Assembly: GCA_964035795.1 (NCBI GenBank)
Contig: OZ038322.1
Span: 2,048,979-2,112,978 of the forward strand
Direction of reading: 5' to 3'
DNA: 64,000 nt
Source of the DNA: Pterobdella sp. o SKG-2022
Taxonomy: Eukaryota; Annelida; Clitellata; Hirudinida; Piscicolidae
Part shown: positions 12,901 to 23,741 of the stretch, piece by piece
Position numbering within the stretch: the stretch's first letter is position 1
Layout: each line of letters begins with the position of its first letter
Program-made: the position numbers and the translations under genes
The notes under the pieces: generated by a model
Seen by the model: the letters and a program-made list of their open reading frames with translations, nothing else
Databases searched by the model: none
What the model was told of the DNA's origin: nothing

Positions 12901-15900
12901 TACCTGGTCAAACTGAATAATGGTTGAGAGTAGTGGTTCGTGTCCTGAAATCATATAAGACTACATTACTTGAGTAACTTATTATGGGGCTTGAAACAAA
13001 ACATCTAGCAAATAAATTCAGAGAAAATCAATATCGTAAAAAAAATAACTAGTAGCTAAACATATAGCAGAATGAAATTTTTTGAATAAACTTGATCTAT
13101 TTTTAAATTTAAAGCAAGTGGTGCAACGCCAAGGCTTAAAATCTCCCTGCATTTCATCATGGTGATATTTCTTCAAATGAGTGCTTCCACCGCATGCACA
13201 ACGATAAAGATCACACGATCCAGCAACTTCAAGCTTCAGTAATAACTTCTGACCAACGTATTACTTGTGCCCTTGTACACTTTAATCATATAACTATATT
13301 GCCAATCTGACGAGATGCAATTTTGAGCTATGATAGCATTGATGAAATCACGTATAAGCTCGATGCCTACACCACCAGATGCTTTGATCATTCCAGACAT
13401 GACACCAGATGAACAGGCACCTTTGCCAAAAGTCATTTTACGAACGGCTTTACGAACCATATTAGTAGTGGTAGGAGAACTTCGACCTTCCACCGGCTAC
13501 CAGTGATGGAAAAGAGAATTCATCAAAAAGGTCATTTTATTCGATAGAAATGGTTAAGCGATTAATATTCCCTCCAAGCGACTTTCTATGCTGTGCCATC
13601 TAATGACAACGCTCCCGTGTCATTTATTACAAGTTTCTCACCCACAACACCTTGGTTATTGTGCTTCATTTGTTTGGCTAGGTCAGAAGATGGGATTTTA
13701 AAGCTTCATTTTTAGCATGGGATCTACACGATTGGACGCTCGTTTGGCTGAAACATAGTCATCCCAGCTACCACGTGCTTTCTAAAGTTTGGAAAATTCT
13801 CTTTTCCATCACTGACGCATCTACTTCACTATTCTCTGCCACGTTTGATTTTTCCATGACACCTTAAGAAATTCTCCAAACGTGTTATGAAGTAAACAAT
13901 AGGTTCTTTTTCTTAAAAATTTTGTTGAAACTATTTGGTTAGTGAGGAGAAAATTCAAAAAATTATGTTAATTCAAAACAAAGACCCTTCTGGAAAACAA
14001 CATTGTATAATGAACCTTCTTCAAGTGAATTCCCATAGAGGAATTTGTAGCATGCGTCATTAGCAACATCTTTTGAAACCTGAAAATATATAAGTTGTAC
14101 ATTTTCAATTAGTTTTAAATGCTTTCAGAAAGTTAATCATTAGATATTTGAAATTTTTTATTTATTATTATTATTTTATTATCACTTTTTTGACGATTTC
14201 TTTGTTGCTGGATTGAAATTCCTCATACTTCTGCAATTATTTCGTATTCAAATGACGTATTTGTTCTCAAATCAAATCAATTTTTGATTATGATAATAGT
14301 GGCATTAACTTCAGGAGTTTCTAGACCACTGAGTATTATGAAGTATGAATGCAAAATAACTAAATGCAATATAATGTATAGTTATGTCAGTTGTAACAAG
14401 GATTAAGCAAATGTAACTAAATAACATAAAATAGAAAACTAAGATTATATGAAAGAAAGGTCTGCTGTTTGAAACAAAACAACCATAAAATTTTAGAAAT
14501 TATATTTGGAAAACTTTTTGTTATATGAATGTATTACACGTAATTATATCTTAGGGGAGATAAGAGAGAAACAAGCCAATCACACAACCTGTAGAAGCTT
14601 TACGCGATGGTATTGAGACAGTGCATTATTTATGTAATTAGGAAGTAGAAGCTTTTAGCGGAGATCGCGAAACAGTGGTAACTGCAAGAATGATAGCAGG
14701 CTAGGCAAAACTTGAAAAATGTAGCGATATTTTATTTTCTGAATGTATGAGCTATCATGAAAAGAAAAGGAAGCTTTCCATCTCTTATTTAAACTTAGAA
14801 AAAGCTTTCAAACGGGTGTCAAGGAAAATGATTGAATGGGTGATAAGATGTTTCTAGAAAGGTTGGTTCGAGGAGTAATTTCTAGGTACAAAGAAGCAAC
14901 AACGCGGATTTAAGTTGGGATTGAAGGTAAATCTTGATAAGACAAAGGTCATGAAATTTAGTGGTGGATTGGGGTTGTTGGCTAAGCTTGATCCATGTGG
15001 TGGGTGTGGTAAGAAAGCTAGGGTAAATTGTGTAAGGTGCTAAACCTGTAAGAAGTGGGTTCATGCATGGTGTGCTAGGGTAAAGAGAGTGTCTTGTAGG
15101 ATGAAAGGAAGTTTAGAATGCAGGGTTTGTATGGGTGGTTAAATTGAGGAATGTAATCATGTTTTATTTGGTTGTCTGAGTGAGTTAGAAAAGGTAAATA
15201 ATTTTTGTTATCTAGGGGACAATATGAATGGTGGAGGAGGAGCTGTTACACGAAAGATAGAGCATGTGGTAAGACACACATGGAATATCAAAATGTTATG
15301 TAATGCGGTATTATAAAGCGCTTTTTCTTATAGATCAAAGCGCTTGCTACAAATTTAATGTAGCGAAAACACGCTGCGTAACAGGTGCTAATTGTCGGCC
15401 CACGCGGGATCGAACCCGGTAACTTTAGATAATTAGTATAATGCTCAACCATTGAGCTATAGAGGCCGACAAGTTTATTAGTTTAAGTGAGAACAGGCAT
15501 ATAGCTCAAAAATTTGGATAGTAAGATCTATCGAAAGGTTTTTGAGAAGAGCAGATAAACAGATGCTTTGAATGATCTGTGGTGTGCAGCTAAATGATGG
15601 TGTGAGTAGGCATAGCTCAGAGGTAGAGCATTAGACTAATTACTAAAGTTACCACGTTCGATCCCTCATGGGCTGACAATTAGCACCTCTTCCACAGTGT
15701 CTTTTCGCTAGATTAAATTTTTAGCAAATGATTTGAGCTACAAGAAAAAGCGCTTTATAAATACTGCATTACATTATGAAGGGGTTGATGGTTAAATTGG
15801 GGTTGGATAATACATTTATTGAAATTGAGAAAAGGGAGTTTGAGATGGCTGAGTTATGTTGTGAAAAAAGGGCATGATGATTTTGTGAACAAGACATGGA

Positions 15901-17424
15901 GGTTTGATGGAAAGTCTTCATAGAAGACTAAGTTTAGTTTTTGAAAATGCCTATAATAGAATGAAATGGAAAGAGTTTGATGATGAAAAGAAGTCACTGA
16001 CCACCTGGAAAAAGAAAAGATGCTGACTATATAAAAATGATACTGATCAGTAGCTAATCCTTACATTCATACAAATCTGATTCCTACATTTATGTTTAAT
16101 TGGCAGTTTGTGTGTTTTTATACTCTTTCTGACACTATAAATGTAAAAAGTTTGTATGTGGTAGACAAACATGTTATTAACTTGTAATTCTTTGATTTTT
16201 TGTTTTAGTATTTTTTTGTATTAAATTGGTAATTTTTTGACACACCCATTTGATCTAATTTATTAATCTAAGTAGATCATACTGGTGTACATATTACTGC
16301 AACTGGGGTTGATAGCAAACCACTTGAACTATTGATACTAATAGAGAATAATTTAGAAAACGGATTATTTATAGACTGCCAGTCCAAGCTAATGTCTAAC
16401 TTAAAATTATTGAATTCAAGACCCACTATTCTCACATTTGGGCAGTTTGCTTTGCTGTTGACTATAAAAAGCTCATCTGCCAAGCCAAATAAAAATACCA
16501 GAACATCAGCTACCAGAGTCTATTGTTATCCAGGTTATAACAAGAAAGCAGCCTCTATTTAAAGGTGCTGAGTTTGGTGCAGTTTAAAATCATGGCCAGG
16601 ACTAATTGAGAATATAAAAGGCTATTGAGAACAATATTTAAATTCAATCCAAAACTATGAGGGTTGATAATGTATCTAACCAATAAAAAAATTGGTTTTT
16701 GCAATTCTAAAGAATTTTTATTCACTTGTTTTTTCAGCCTTTTTTCTATAATTGTATTACCCATTAATGCTAGGATATTAATTTTTTTCTCATAGTGCTC
16801 AGTTGCATGTTTGTTACAAGTGTAATTTTTTCAAATATTCAAGTTATGTATAATTATTTCATATTGTTCACATCAAAAAAGTATTTAATATAAACTAAAG
16901 CATAACTCTAAGTAGTAAGAGAATAAAACATATCTTACTAATCGAATACATGAGAAATTGTCAATTTGTTGAATCTGCCAGTGCATAGCTGGTGGTGGTT
17001 TATGAGAAGTCATCAAGCATTCTTCTGTGATCTTCTATACAAAAGCAAAATAAATTGAAATTTCAAAGCTTCCCCATGATAAACATTATCTAAGATACTT
17101 ACTTTTGAAAAGTTTAGTTTGTTATGGAAATGCTTTAAATCTGCCACTTTGACTTCCTCATATTGCTGAGCCTGTGCTCTGTATGATGCTAAAATTTTAC
17201 TCTACATATCATACACGTTTATATCACTATAAAAAAAAACAATTATTTGATGATGAAAAAAATTCAGTAACATAATTTCAATGAAAAATGTTTTGAATAA
17301 CTTGCCTCACTCTCAATAAATACTCGTTAGCTGAACAGGGAACCTCATCATATTTTATCTTAAAGTTAGTCTCTTCTACCGGTAATACTTGAACTAATAA
17401 ATCATCACCATTTATTGAATACAT
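9937..17424 (-). CDS. GEMIN2: Gemin2 (SMN-interacting protein 1), snRNP assembly factor
   Basis: Eight minus-strand exons in transcript order: 17424-17311, 17201-17103, 17034-16939, 14079-14016, 12944-12904, 10514-10446, 10248-10141, 10029-9937. All junction phases agree and the total is 684 nt (227 residues plus stop); vertebrate Gemin2 is near 280. Family landmarks in order: LPVEE and EYLLR near the N-terminus, a PPPAMHWQIQQ segment, YKFLYG, EPLLSTII, TVERLVEDHIGW, GEWLYSLLVAFEKPLSP, and the C-terminal ICIVSRYFEQRDLAD. Gemin2 binds SMN and the Sm protein ring during assembly of spliceosomal snRNPs. Introns hold LINE fragments and SINEs, which explains the 7.5 kb span for a small protein. 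The linker between exons 3 and 4 is shorter than in vertebrates, so one small in-phase exon may be missed between 16938 and 14080. Confidence 0.88.
10990..11365 (-). pseudogene. LINE endonuclease fragment
   Basis: Minus-strand translation contains GDFNGHIGKRVDGFQGVHAG and further apurinic endonuclease-like sequence with stops. This is the GDFN motif region of the endonuclease of non-LTR retrotransposons. It lies in a Gemin2 intron. It has the wrong order to belong to the RT fragment at 13050-13870, so it is a separate, truncated insertion. Confidence 0.75.
11560..12715 (+). pseudogene. LINE family A, copy 1 (RT 3' half, decayed)
   Basis: Reads IADEYAFNV at the degenerate FADD site, then NFGISIKTKK, an NFTYISGRLSR block, GCKTWT-like and RRHEKQFQHY blocks with stops and frameshifts, and a C-terminal LRTH-like end near 12440. 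It is clearly the same family as 27620-29622. Its 3' terminal segment (CATATTCGAATACAAATCAA then CGAACAACAAC) reappears at about 12690-12715, beyond a SINE that is inserted in the 3' UTR. It lies in a Gemin2 intron, opposite in strand to the gene. Confidence 0.85.
12457..12618 (-). mobile_element. tRNA-derived SINE, tail type 2
   Basis: The reverse complement starts GTCGGCCCGCATAGCTCACC and has a GGTTCAATC B-box. The tail is the type 2 sequence (gagtagcgccctgtggaac ... aaccccaatatggggcgac), related to the copy at 23572-23741 and unlike type 1. It is inserted in the 3' UTR of LINE family A copy 1. Confidence 0.82.
13050..13870 (-). pseudogene. LINE reverse transcriptase N-terminal half (family C type), decayed
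   Basis: Minus-strand reading gives VRKAVRKMTFGKGACSSGV (the linker and start of RT fingers), MIKASGGVGIELIRDFINAI, DWQYSYMIKVYKG and a decayed SYY.SLKLLD block. These are typical of endonuclease-type LINE RTs. Stops and frameshifts are present. It lies in the Gemin2 intron between the 41-nt and 64-nt exons. Confidence 0.78.
15297..15470 (-). mobile_element. tRNA-derived SINE, tail type 1
   Basis: The reverse complement starts GTCGGCCTCTATAGCTCAAT, has a GGTTCGATCCC B-box, and ends with the type 1 tail (agcgctttgatctataag ... aaagcgctttataataccgcattac). Inserted in LINE family C. Confidence 0.9.
15605..15775 (+). mobile_element. tRNA-derived SINE, tail type 1
   Basis: A-box like GCATAGCTCAGAGGTAGAGC, B-box like GTTCGATCCC, then GGGCTGACAATTAGCACC and the type 1 tail AAAGCGCTTTATAAATACTG followed by CATTACATTA. 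Inserted about 130 bases from the previous SINE, in opposite orientation, within LINE family C. Confidence 0.9.
16395..16600 (+). repeat. Dispersed repeat R2, copy 2
   Basis: Second copy of the non-coding repeat at 4600-4815, same orientation, in a Gemin2 intron. Confidence 0.5.
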
Positions 17425-17901
17425 ACTTAACAAGTCACTCCACAAAAATTCAGTTCAAAATACAAAAGATCGATAGAGCGAAGACCCACTTGAGCTTTGA
17501 TAAAATAGTGTTCATTATTCTGTGGTTCATATAGCGCAGTCAAATCGAAACACACAAGCAACAACCTCACAAAAACATATTTGATTGTTTGACAAAAATT
17601 CACAAAATAAAAAAAAATTTATTTATTAGAGTGATATTATTTATTAAATGAGATTTTTAAAAAAATTAGTTTTATAATAAGAATGAGTAAATATTAAACA
17701 CTGAAAACGACGATTTATTATAACATGGCTCATCTAGAAGTGTTATGCTTGCGGTAAAATAGCTTACGAATTAAAGCTTGCGGCGAGCAAAAAAGCTTGC
17801 ATTATTTCTTTGTTTGGCCAATACGATCTTTATTGTTATATATATGATGCTATAGTTTAAAAAAACAAGAATTTTTATTTTTCTTTTTATAATTTTCACT
17901 A

Positions 17902-19037
17902 TCAATCAATCAAATCCTTTCTATAGCCCGTTTTCTTTTACCAAGAGTTGGGCTTTTTGAAAGTTTTATCTTGAAGTCAGCCTTTCCATCCAGAGCGATC
18001 AAGTGAATCCGCACAAACCATGTTTAACTTTTTTTTATTTTTCAATATGAGCTCGTTCCAAATCTTTTTGGGCCTACCAGGCTTATTGCCAGTATCTAAA
18101 TCCAACTTTCGCACCTGAGATCCAACCCACGCTACGTTCTATTTGTCCAAACCACCTCATTTTGCTTGTACGAAAAACTACCTCAACATTCCGAATGCCA
18201 AGTTTTGAAAGGAGTGAGTGAGAAGAAACGTTATCATTCGTTTTGATGTTGCACATCCAGCGAATCATGGCAAGGTCATTTCGTCTAAGGCGGTTCAATG
18301 TGGAAACTGTTACGGGCCATGTTTCAGCAACATGTAACATAGCTCTTCTGACACAGGTTGAATAGACACTGCCTCTGGTTAATAATGATAAATGACGAAT
18401 AGCAAGGAGTGGAAGAAGTTAGGAAAATTTAGCCCAGGCACTTACAAATTGCTATTGAAGCAAGCTCACATCCACCACCTGCTGATAACATATCCCCAAA
18501 ACAACAGAACTCTGTCACAACTTCCAGTTTTACATCACCAATCATTACTTCCTTTACTAATCTCCCATCAACAGACCATGCTGTACCAAGGCAACAAGCG
18601 CATCAGAAGTTAAGATCCGAATTTAGAGAGCCTTTTATGCCGCTGCGTTTCTTGTGTACCCATTGCCTGCAGCCTCCACACTAAATAGCGTTTCTACCCA
18701 CATCTGCTTGGCATACACCACAAGGATACTTTCCAGATTTTTACAACATATCAAGGTTTGAACCAGAAACCATTAGCTTTGTCTTACCCATATTCACCAT
18801 CAACCCCTTTTTCTCCATCTCCGATCTCCATGTTCTCAACTTCGCTAATAGTTCATCCATGGACTGAGCACTTACCATTAAGTCGTCAGCATACAAGACC
18901 TCCCAAGGGCAACCTGTACAAAACTCCATAGATAAAGCTTCCAGCACAATAAAAAAATGTAATGGACTAAGAACAGAACCTTGATGGACACCTACCCAAA
19001 CATCGAACGAGTTACTATACTCATCACCAGCTTTCAC
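17902..19037 (-). pseudogene. LINE family D, RT to C-terminus, decayed
   Basis: The minus strand encodes VGVHQGSVLSPLHFFIVLEA, LYADDLMVSAQSMDELLAKL (an intact YADD catalytic motif), MVNMGKTKLMVSG, a degraded GKYPCGVC finger, then ETWPVTVSTLNRLRRNDLAM, IRWMCNIKTND, LGIRNVEVVFRTSKMRWFGQ and RSVGWISG. The 3' end carries a short tandem tail, TTGATTGATTGA on the minus strand (17901-17912 region), as seen in RTE-like LINEs. It is 5'-truncated with several stops, and lies inside the inverted-repeat element. Confidence 0.88.
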
Positions 19038-19049
19038 CTTACTTAACGT

Positions 19050-19425
19050 TAATAATAATCTTCAGGTTGGGGTTGCTTTCGTCATTACCTTCCTCCAATC
19101 GATTTTTTAGTAATTGCTTTACTCTAGTTTTTTATGCTGTGAAGCCAACAAACTATTAAAATATTTTTGTTTTTTGCAGTTGAAAAGACTGCTTTGTAGA
19201 CTGACTTGAGTGGACTGTGAAACTTTTTTTCTCAGTTCTCCAAAAGCACAGCTGGCAATAGCAATTCGGTTTTTGACCTCATCATCAATTTTTGTACAGC
19301 GATGAAGGTCACTGCCGAGTTAATGAAGTTTTTTACGGCTTGTAACTTCTGTCTCATCACTAAATGGTGAGGTTTGTGGGAAGAGTTTTGGAGCAAAGTA
19401 AAACATCATTGTTATAAGAGGAAAA
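19050..19425 (-). pseudogene. LINE RT scrap related to family A
   Basis: The minus strand reads LGSDLHRCTKIDDEVKNRIA then IASCAFGELRKKVSQST, the same block as family A (SRCANIDDEVKNRITEAS). Only the RT C-terminal part remains. It abuts LINE D inside the inverted-repeat element. Confidence 0.7.
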
Positions 19426-19774
19426 AAGCTTTTCTACCATTTGTTTTATTTCTTTCTGTTTAATAGCTTTGAATGCACAATCATCAGCTTAGAGATTTTG
19501 GCCGCACTGATTTGGAGGGATTAAAGCTTGCGCAAGAGATAGTTTGGCTGTCCACAAAGGAGAGACTAGCAGTAATCTATCTGGATAGAAATAGTGAGAT
19601 AATGAGAGCAGTAACAAGAGGTATGAATTCACGTACTTGTTTTATGGCTTGAATATAGAAGTTGGAAGATTTGATTATTTGAGAAAATGGATTAAGTTCG
19701 AATTGAAATTTTATAAAAGAACATATGTATCATTAGTAATATTATTTTTTAAAGTAAACTTATTTTTGAAGATT

Positions 19775-19801
19775 AGTGTTTCATTTATCTGATGAAACAC
19801 T
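19775..19801. repeat. Short perfect hairpin
   Basis: AGTGTTTCAT, a 7-base loop, then ATGAAACACT: a 10-bp perfect inverted repeat inside the inverted-repeat element's unassigned interior. Confidence 0.7.
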
Positions 19802-20315
19802 TAAAAAATAACATATAATAAAAATAAAAATCTCATTTTCATGAAGGTTTTTGGCACGACGTATTCTAGGACTAATGACGAGGTCGCTATTTTACTTTTA
19901 ACAAACTATTAAAATTAGGAATAAAAAATTAAAATTATTATGTTTTTTAAAACTATAGTATTTGATATATATAACAAAAAAGATCGTATTGGCAAACAAA
20001 GAAATATTGCAAGCTTTTTCGCCTACCGCAAGCTCCAACTCGTAAGCTATATTACCGCAAGCACTTTTGGTTGAGCCATGTTACATCATCGTTCTCAGCG
20101 TTAATTATTAACTAATTTTTTGTATAAAACGAGGTTTTTTATATAATTGATACTTAATAATGCTACCCAAATGAATGAGCTTTTTTATTTGTTTTGTGAT
20201 TTGTTGTCAAACAATCAAATATGTTTTTGTGAGGTTCTCGCTTGTGTGTTTTGATTCCACTGCGCCTTACGAAACAAAATAATTAACACTAAAATATCAG
20301 TGTTTATTATCGCGT

Positions 20316-20543
20316 TTCTTTTGTCGAAACAGCATCAAGACACACAGCAACTACTCCCAAAATTATTTGATTGGTTGACGATCTAAAACAAAATAAATGA
20401 AAAAAATTATTTATTAGGTTAATAATGTTTTTTAAATAAAAATTATGTATGATTTTTCTATCCATTTTACATTTGGTCGTCGACCAACAACATATCTTTT
20501 TGTGAGAATGTCACTGTGTCTCGGTGTTGCTGCGACATAAGAA
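20316..20543. mobile_element. Short inverted-repeat element (MITE), unit 1
   Basis: About 228 bp. The ends match as inverted repeats: left TTCTTTTGTCGAAACAGCAT, right (reverse complement) TTCTTATGTCGCAGCAACAC, then GAYTGGTTGACGA-like sequence on both sides. The middle has AAAAATTATTTATTAGG, also present in unit 2 and, approximately, in the large element's arms. Confidence 0.72.
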
Positions 20544-20592
20544 GCACACCATAAGCCCTGAAAATCTCGGAAAAAACATAGTTTTCAAAGTG

Positions 20593-20820
20593 TTTTTTTT
20601 GTCGCAGCAGAACCGAAACAGCGATATATTTACAGAAAAATATTTAATTGGTTGACGAAGAATAACAAAATCAATGGAAAAATTATTTATTAGGTAAAAT
20701 TTAAATTTTTTTTGAATAATTTATATGTACTTTTTTCATTCATTTTGTGATTGTTCATTAACCAACCAAATATTATTGAGATCGTCGCTGTGTGTTTTGG
20801 TTCTGCTGCGACATAAAAAA
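20593..20820. mobile_element. Short inverted-repeat element (MITE), unit 2
   Basis: About 228 bp. Left end TTTGTCGCAGCAGAACCGAA, right end (reverse complement) TTATGTCGCAGCAGAACCAA, a near-identical terminal inverted repeat. TTAATTGGTTGACGA and TTATTTATTAGG are shared with unit 1. It lies 50 bp from unit 1. No coding potential, so non-autonomous. Confidence 0.78.
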
Positions 20821-20837
20821 CATCAGTCATTGAACAT

Positions 20838-21330
20838 TTTCCTATTGCTTTTCATCATTTGCTTGGATTATACTCTCCGCACTTCAATCAAAAAAGGAAG
20901 TCGCAGATTCCTTTCGCTGAACTTGCATTTGGTAACGATATCGCTTTGATGGGAGATACGATCATGAAATTCATAAAATTGAAACTGCAACTCAAAATGT
21001 AGGTCTCTTCTTCAAGGCCAGCACGACCAAAGTAATGCATAATCGTTTTATAGAGTAATTTTCATGCTATGAATGGTGACGAAATTTAAAAAGTTGATTT
21101 TCTTTATTTGATTGGCTACACCAACTTTTCATGAGATATCGACATCCGGATCAGACAATCATAGGGAGCTCTGAGCTTCCCAGAAAAGGTCTGGAATTTT
21201 CCCACAGCCACAGAAACAAAATTTCGGTTTTTCAAATCTACTGTAGAGGCCTACACTTACATGCTCCGAGAAGCTGAAAATTTCTCCAGAAAGGACCGTC
21301 TAAAAAATACCCGCTATCCAGCACACTGGT
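20838..21330 (+). pseudogene. LINE family G fragment (RT)
   Basis: Nucleotide-level match to 42965-43560: TTTTCATCATTTGCTTGGAT, ACTCTC then GCACTTCAAT, AACTTGCATTTG, ACGATATCGCT, GATACGATCA, then a shared block around GGTCTGGAA and AGAAACAAAATTT and the ACCGTCT site. Frameshifted and truncated on both sides. Its left edge abuts the second MITE. Confidence 0.75.
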
Positions 21331-21934
21331 TCCTATCTCTATTGTTAGGCAAGTACCAAGTGAGCTTGTGAATGTCTCGGTGAAAGAACAAAAGGCAGTG
21401 AAAATTTTCTCGTTGATATTTCAGTGACTTTCTTTTCAAAATAATCTCCGTGCCAAATCCCCAAGCTGGAAAGCCCAGGTACATTCAGTCTTGCTTCTAT
21501 TCTTAGACCTGCCCGGCAAGAGTGAACAAACTTCAGTCGGTTTAGCTTTAAGGGTTTTCGAGGCAAACAAGCCACTTGAACGCGACAAAGTAACAGTTCA
21601 CCAGATAAGCTTTAGACTTTTTTAAGCCTAAAAATATGAATAGAAATTTACACAAAAAAGAAATAAAGTGAAATCTTTATCTTAATATTCTTTCAAATCA
21701 AATTGAAGAACAAGGCAGATGACAGATTTATGCCTTAAATTTTTGATGTTTTTTCCCAAGTTATTGTATTGGCAATTTACATTTTGTGGATCCAAGCAAC
21801 ATCTATTAATTTTTTTTTCTGTAGGCTGTTTGGTTGTCAGAGATGAATTTTTCAACTAATTTCAGCAAGGGTTATGTTTGAAATTATTTTTTTCTTTTTG
21901 GGAAAAGTATTATGGCCGGAAGTGAAAATAAAAA
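21331..21934. other. No supportable feature
   Basis: Contains one 76-codon minus-strand frame of unrecognised content (21345-21575). Neighbours are transposon debris, so it is likely debris too. Confidence 0.4.
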
Positions 21935-22260
21935 TTTTATAATTCGATAAAAAATTTGAAGATAAAAGGGCATTTAAAGAAATTCAAAAATAAGTTTTGT
22001 GCTTAAAAATAATCAAATTAAAAGCAAACAATTTAAAAAAAAAAGTTGAAAAAAAATTTTAAATAAATTAAAAGTAAAAAATTTTAAAATAAAAAAGTCA
22101 ATAGTAAACAGTTTGGAAAATAAACAATTTTGAATAAAACTGAAGACAAAAAAATCGAAAGTTTGACAAAAATTTGAGAGAAAAATTGCAAAAACTTGAT
22201 TTAGATAAAAAATTTAAAAAATTTGACTTTTTATAAATTAAAAAATTACTTCACTATAAT
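21935..22260. repeat. Low-complexity A/T block
   Basis: Runs of AAATTTTAAA, AATTAAAAGT and AAAAATTT-like units in irregular tandem, almost no G or C. No coding potential. Confidence 0.7.
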
Positions 22261-23571
22261 ATAAACTACGCAACAAATTTTAATACAAAGCCACAAACCT
22301 TCAGTGCTTTCACCTATTCTTCAGAATGAAATCACTTCCACTACTAATAGTTTGAACTGGAGATTTTGTTTGAATTTGATAATATTTTGATATTTCAATT
22401 AAAAATACTTAATATATTGTTTTATTGGAAACCTTTAAATCTTACTTTTGAAACTGAAAATATATATAGATGCTAATGATAAAATTGCTTGAGACGAAAA
22501 GATTAGAATGGAATTTTATGACAATTGAGTATGAAAAGTTTTACATCGAAAAATAATTCTTCTTCAAGCACTCAGCATCTACCTAGCCCGGTTTGGAAGA
22601 TGATGATGGTATCATATAAACCAGCCTTCATGCTGGTCTGAGCTGGGTGTTGTGGGGTTGGCTTGAATGGTAATTTTTAGCTTCATGGTTGTCGTTTGTG
22701 GACTGTTTTCTCGTTTCAAGGCCTGTTGACATAATCAAACAGACAAGTTTGTTGACAGTATCTTGTTCAAGTAATGAGCGTTCTTTATTAACAATGTAAC
22801 CAGCAGAAATGAATAATCGCTCTTATGGAACTGAAGTAGCTGATATGCACAGAACAGTCTTGGAAAAGAATAACAATTTTGGATATTATGTGCATTAAAT
22901 TTCTACCACTATAGATGGTCAACTGATTCAGCAACTTTCTTCACCATTTTATAACGCATTAATTCATTTCCAGAACTGTCAACCCGATCTCCCGTTTTTG
23001 AGTCAGACTCCATCTGCTTAGAACGCTTTTCACTTTGTTCACGTACACTTCCATCAGCAGCAACGGCTATTTGTTGTTTAATATGTGGCCGGGCTCTTTT
23101 TTTTGCATCTTTTGACATAAAATTCAAGTATTTTTTGCAACCTGTAGTATTTCAACACTTCATATTAGCTACACTTTTATGTAACTTATTGACAGATGCT
23201 GCCTTGAATCTGGCTACGTAACCAGGATCATCATCATGTACAGTCACGTGCTTGGTCAAAATTAATAGCAGTGGCAATACCCAGCTACACAAAACATTGA
23301 CTTGACCACCAAGCAGAACCGTGGCTTGACAGAATAAGTCCAAAGCTGATGATTTTCGAAATCTTCTTCCAATCCATATCTGACGGTTTTGGACCTCTGA
23401 TGGGATTTTTTTGTCTGGCTTGTGGACAGTTAGTGTTTCTCTGGCCTGCAGAAGACTGCAGCATAATAAAAATACTTTTCCATCTTGTTGGTTCATCTTG
23501 CTGCAGCTTACCTAATGGCGATTCGGCACAATTTTACAATTCAGTTGTTTTTAGCACTATGTTTGAAATGG

Positions 23572-23741
23572 GTCGGCCTCTATAGCTCAGTGGTTGAGTA
23601 TTAGACTAATTATCTAAAAATACCGGTTTCGAACTCACGTGAAAACAATTAGTAGTCCACATGAAGTAACCCCTTGTGTAACCAATCAATTGCGCAACCG
23701 ATACCCCAGATAAGGGCGATCAAATAGTCTAAATTTTATTT
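23572..23741 (+). mobile_element. tRNA-derived SINE, tail type 2, with 10-bp target duplication
   Basis: Head GTCGGCCTCTATAGCTCAGT, then a GGTTTCGAAC B-box. The tail is type 2 (gaagtaaccccttgtgtaac ... aaccgataccccagataagg), like 12457-12618. Flanked by the exact direct repeat TTTGAAATGG at 23562-23571 and 23742-23751. Inserted in the hAT remnant. Confidence 0.92.

Larger units (their letters stand above)
14570..16060 (+). pseudogene. LINE family C, RT and C-terminal region with Cys/His finger, cut by two SINEs
   Basis: The plus strand encodes LNLEKAFKRV (RT), GLKVNLDKTKVMKFSGG, then DPCGGCGKKARVNCVRC and CKKWVHAWCARV (a Cys/His zinc-finger-like module), NNFCYLGDNMNGGG, and after an interruption FLRRADKQMLRMICGVQLND and MAELCCEK. 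Multiple stops show it is dead. It is interrupted by a minus-strand SINE (15297-15470) and a plus-strand SINE (15605-15775). It lies in a Gemin2 intron. Confidence 0.8.
17494..20312. mobile_element. DNA element with long terminal inverted repeats (about 375 bp), carrying nested LINE pieces
   Basis: The left arm 17494-17870 is the reverse complement of the right arm 19945-20312 along its length. Shared landmarks from outside in: a TAGTGTTNATTATT block, GCGCAGT, AACACACAAGC, ACCTCACAAAAACATATTTG, ATTGTTTGACAA, ACATGGCTC, GCTTGCGGT, AAAAAGCTTGCA, TATTTCTTTGTTTG and CCAATACGATCTTT. No transposase is visible. The interior is filled by LINE D (17902-19037), a family A-like RT scrap (19050-19425), and about 500 bases of unassigned AT-rich sequence. 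It is best read as a large MITE-like, non-autonomous transposon that was later invaded by LINEs. Superfamily unknown. Confidence 0.75.
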
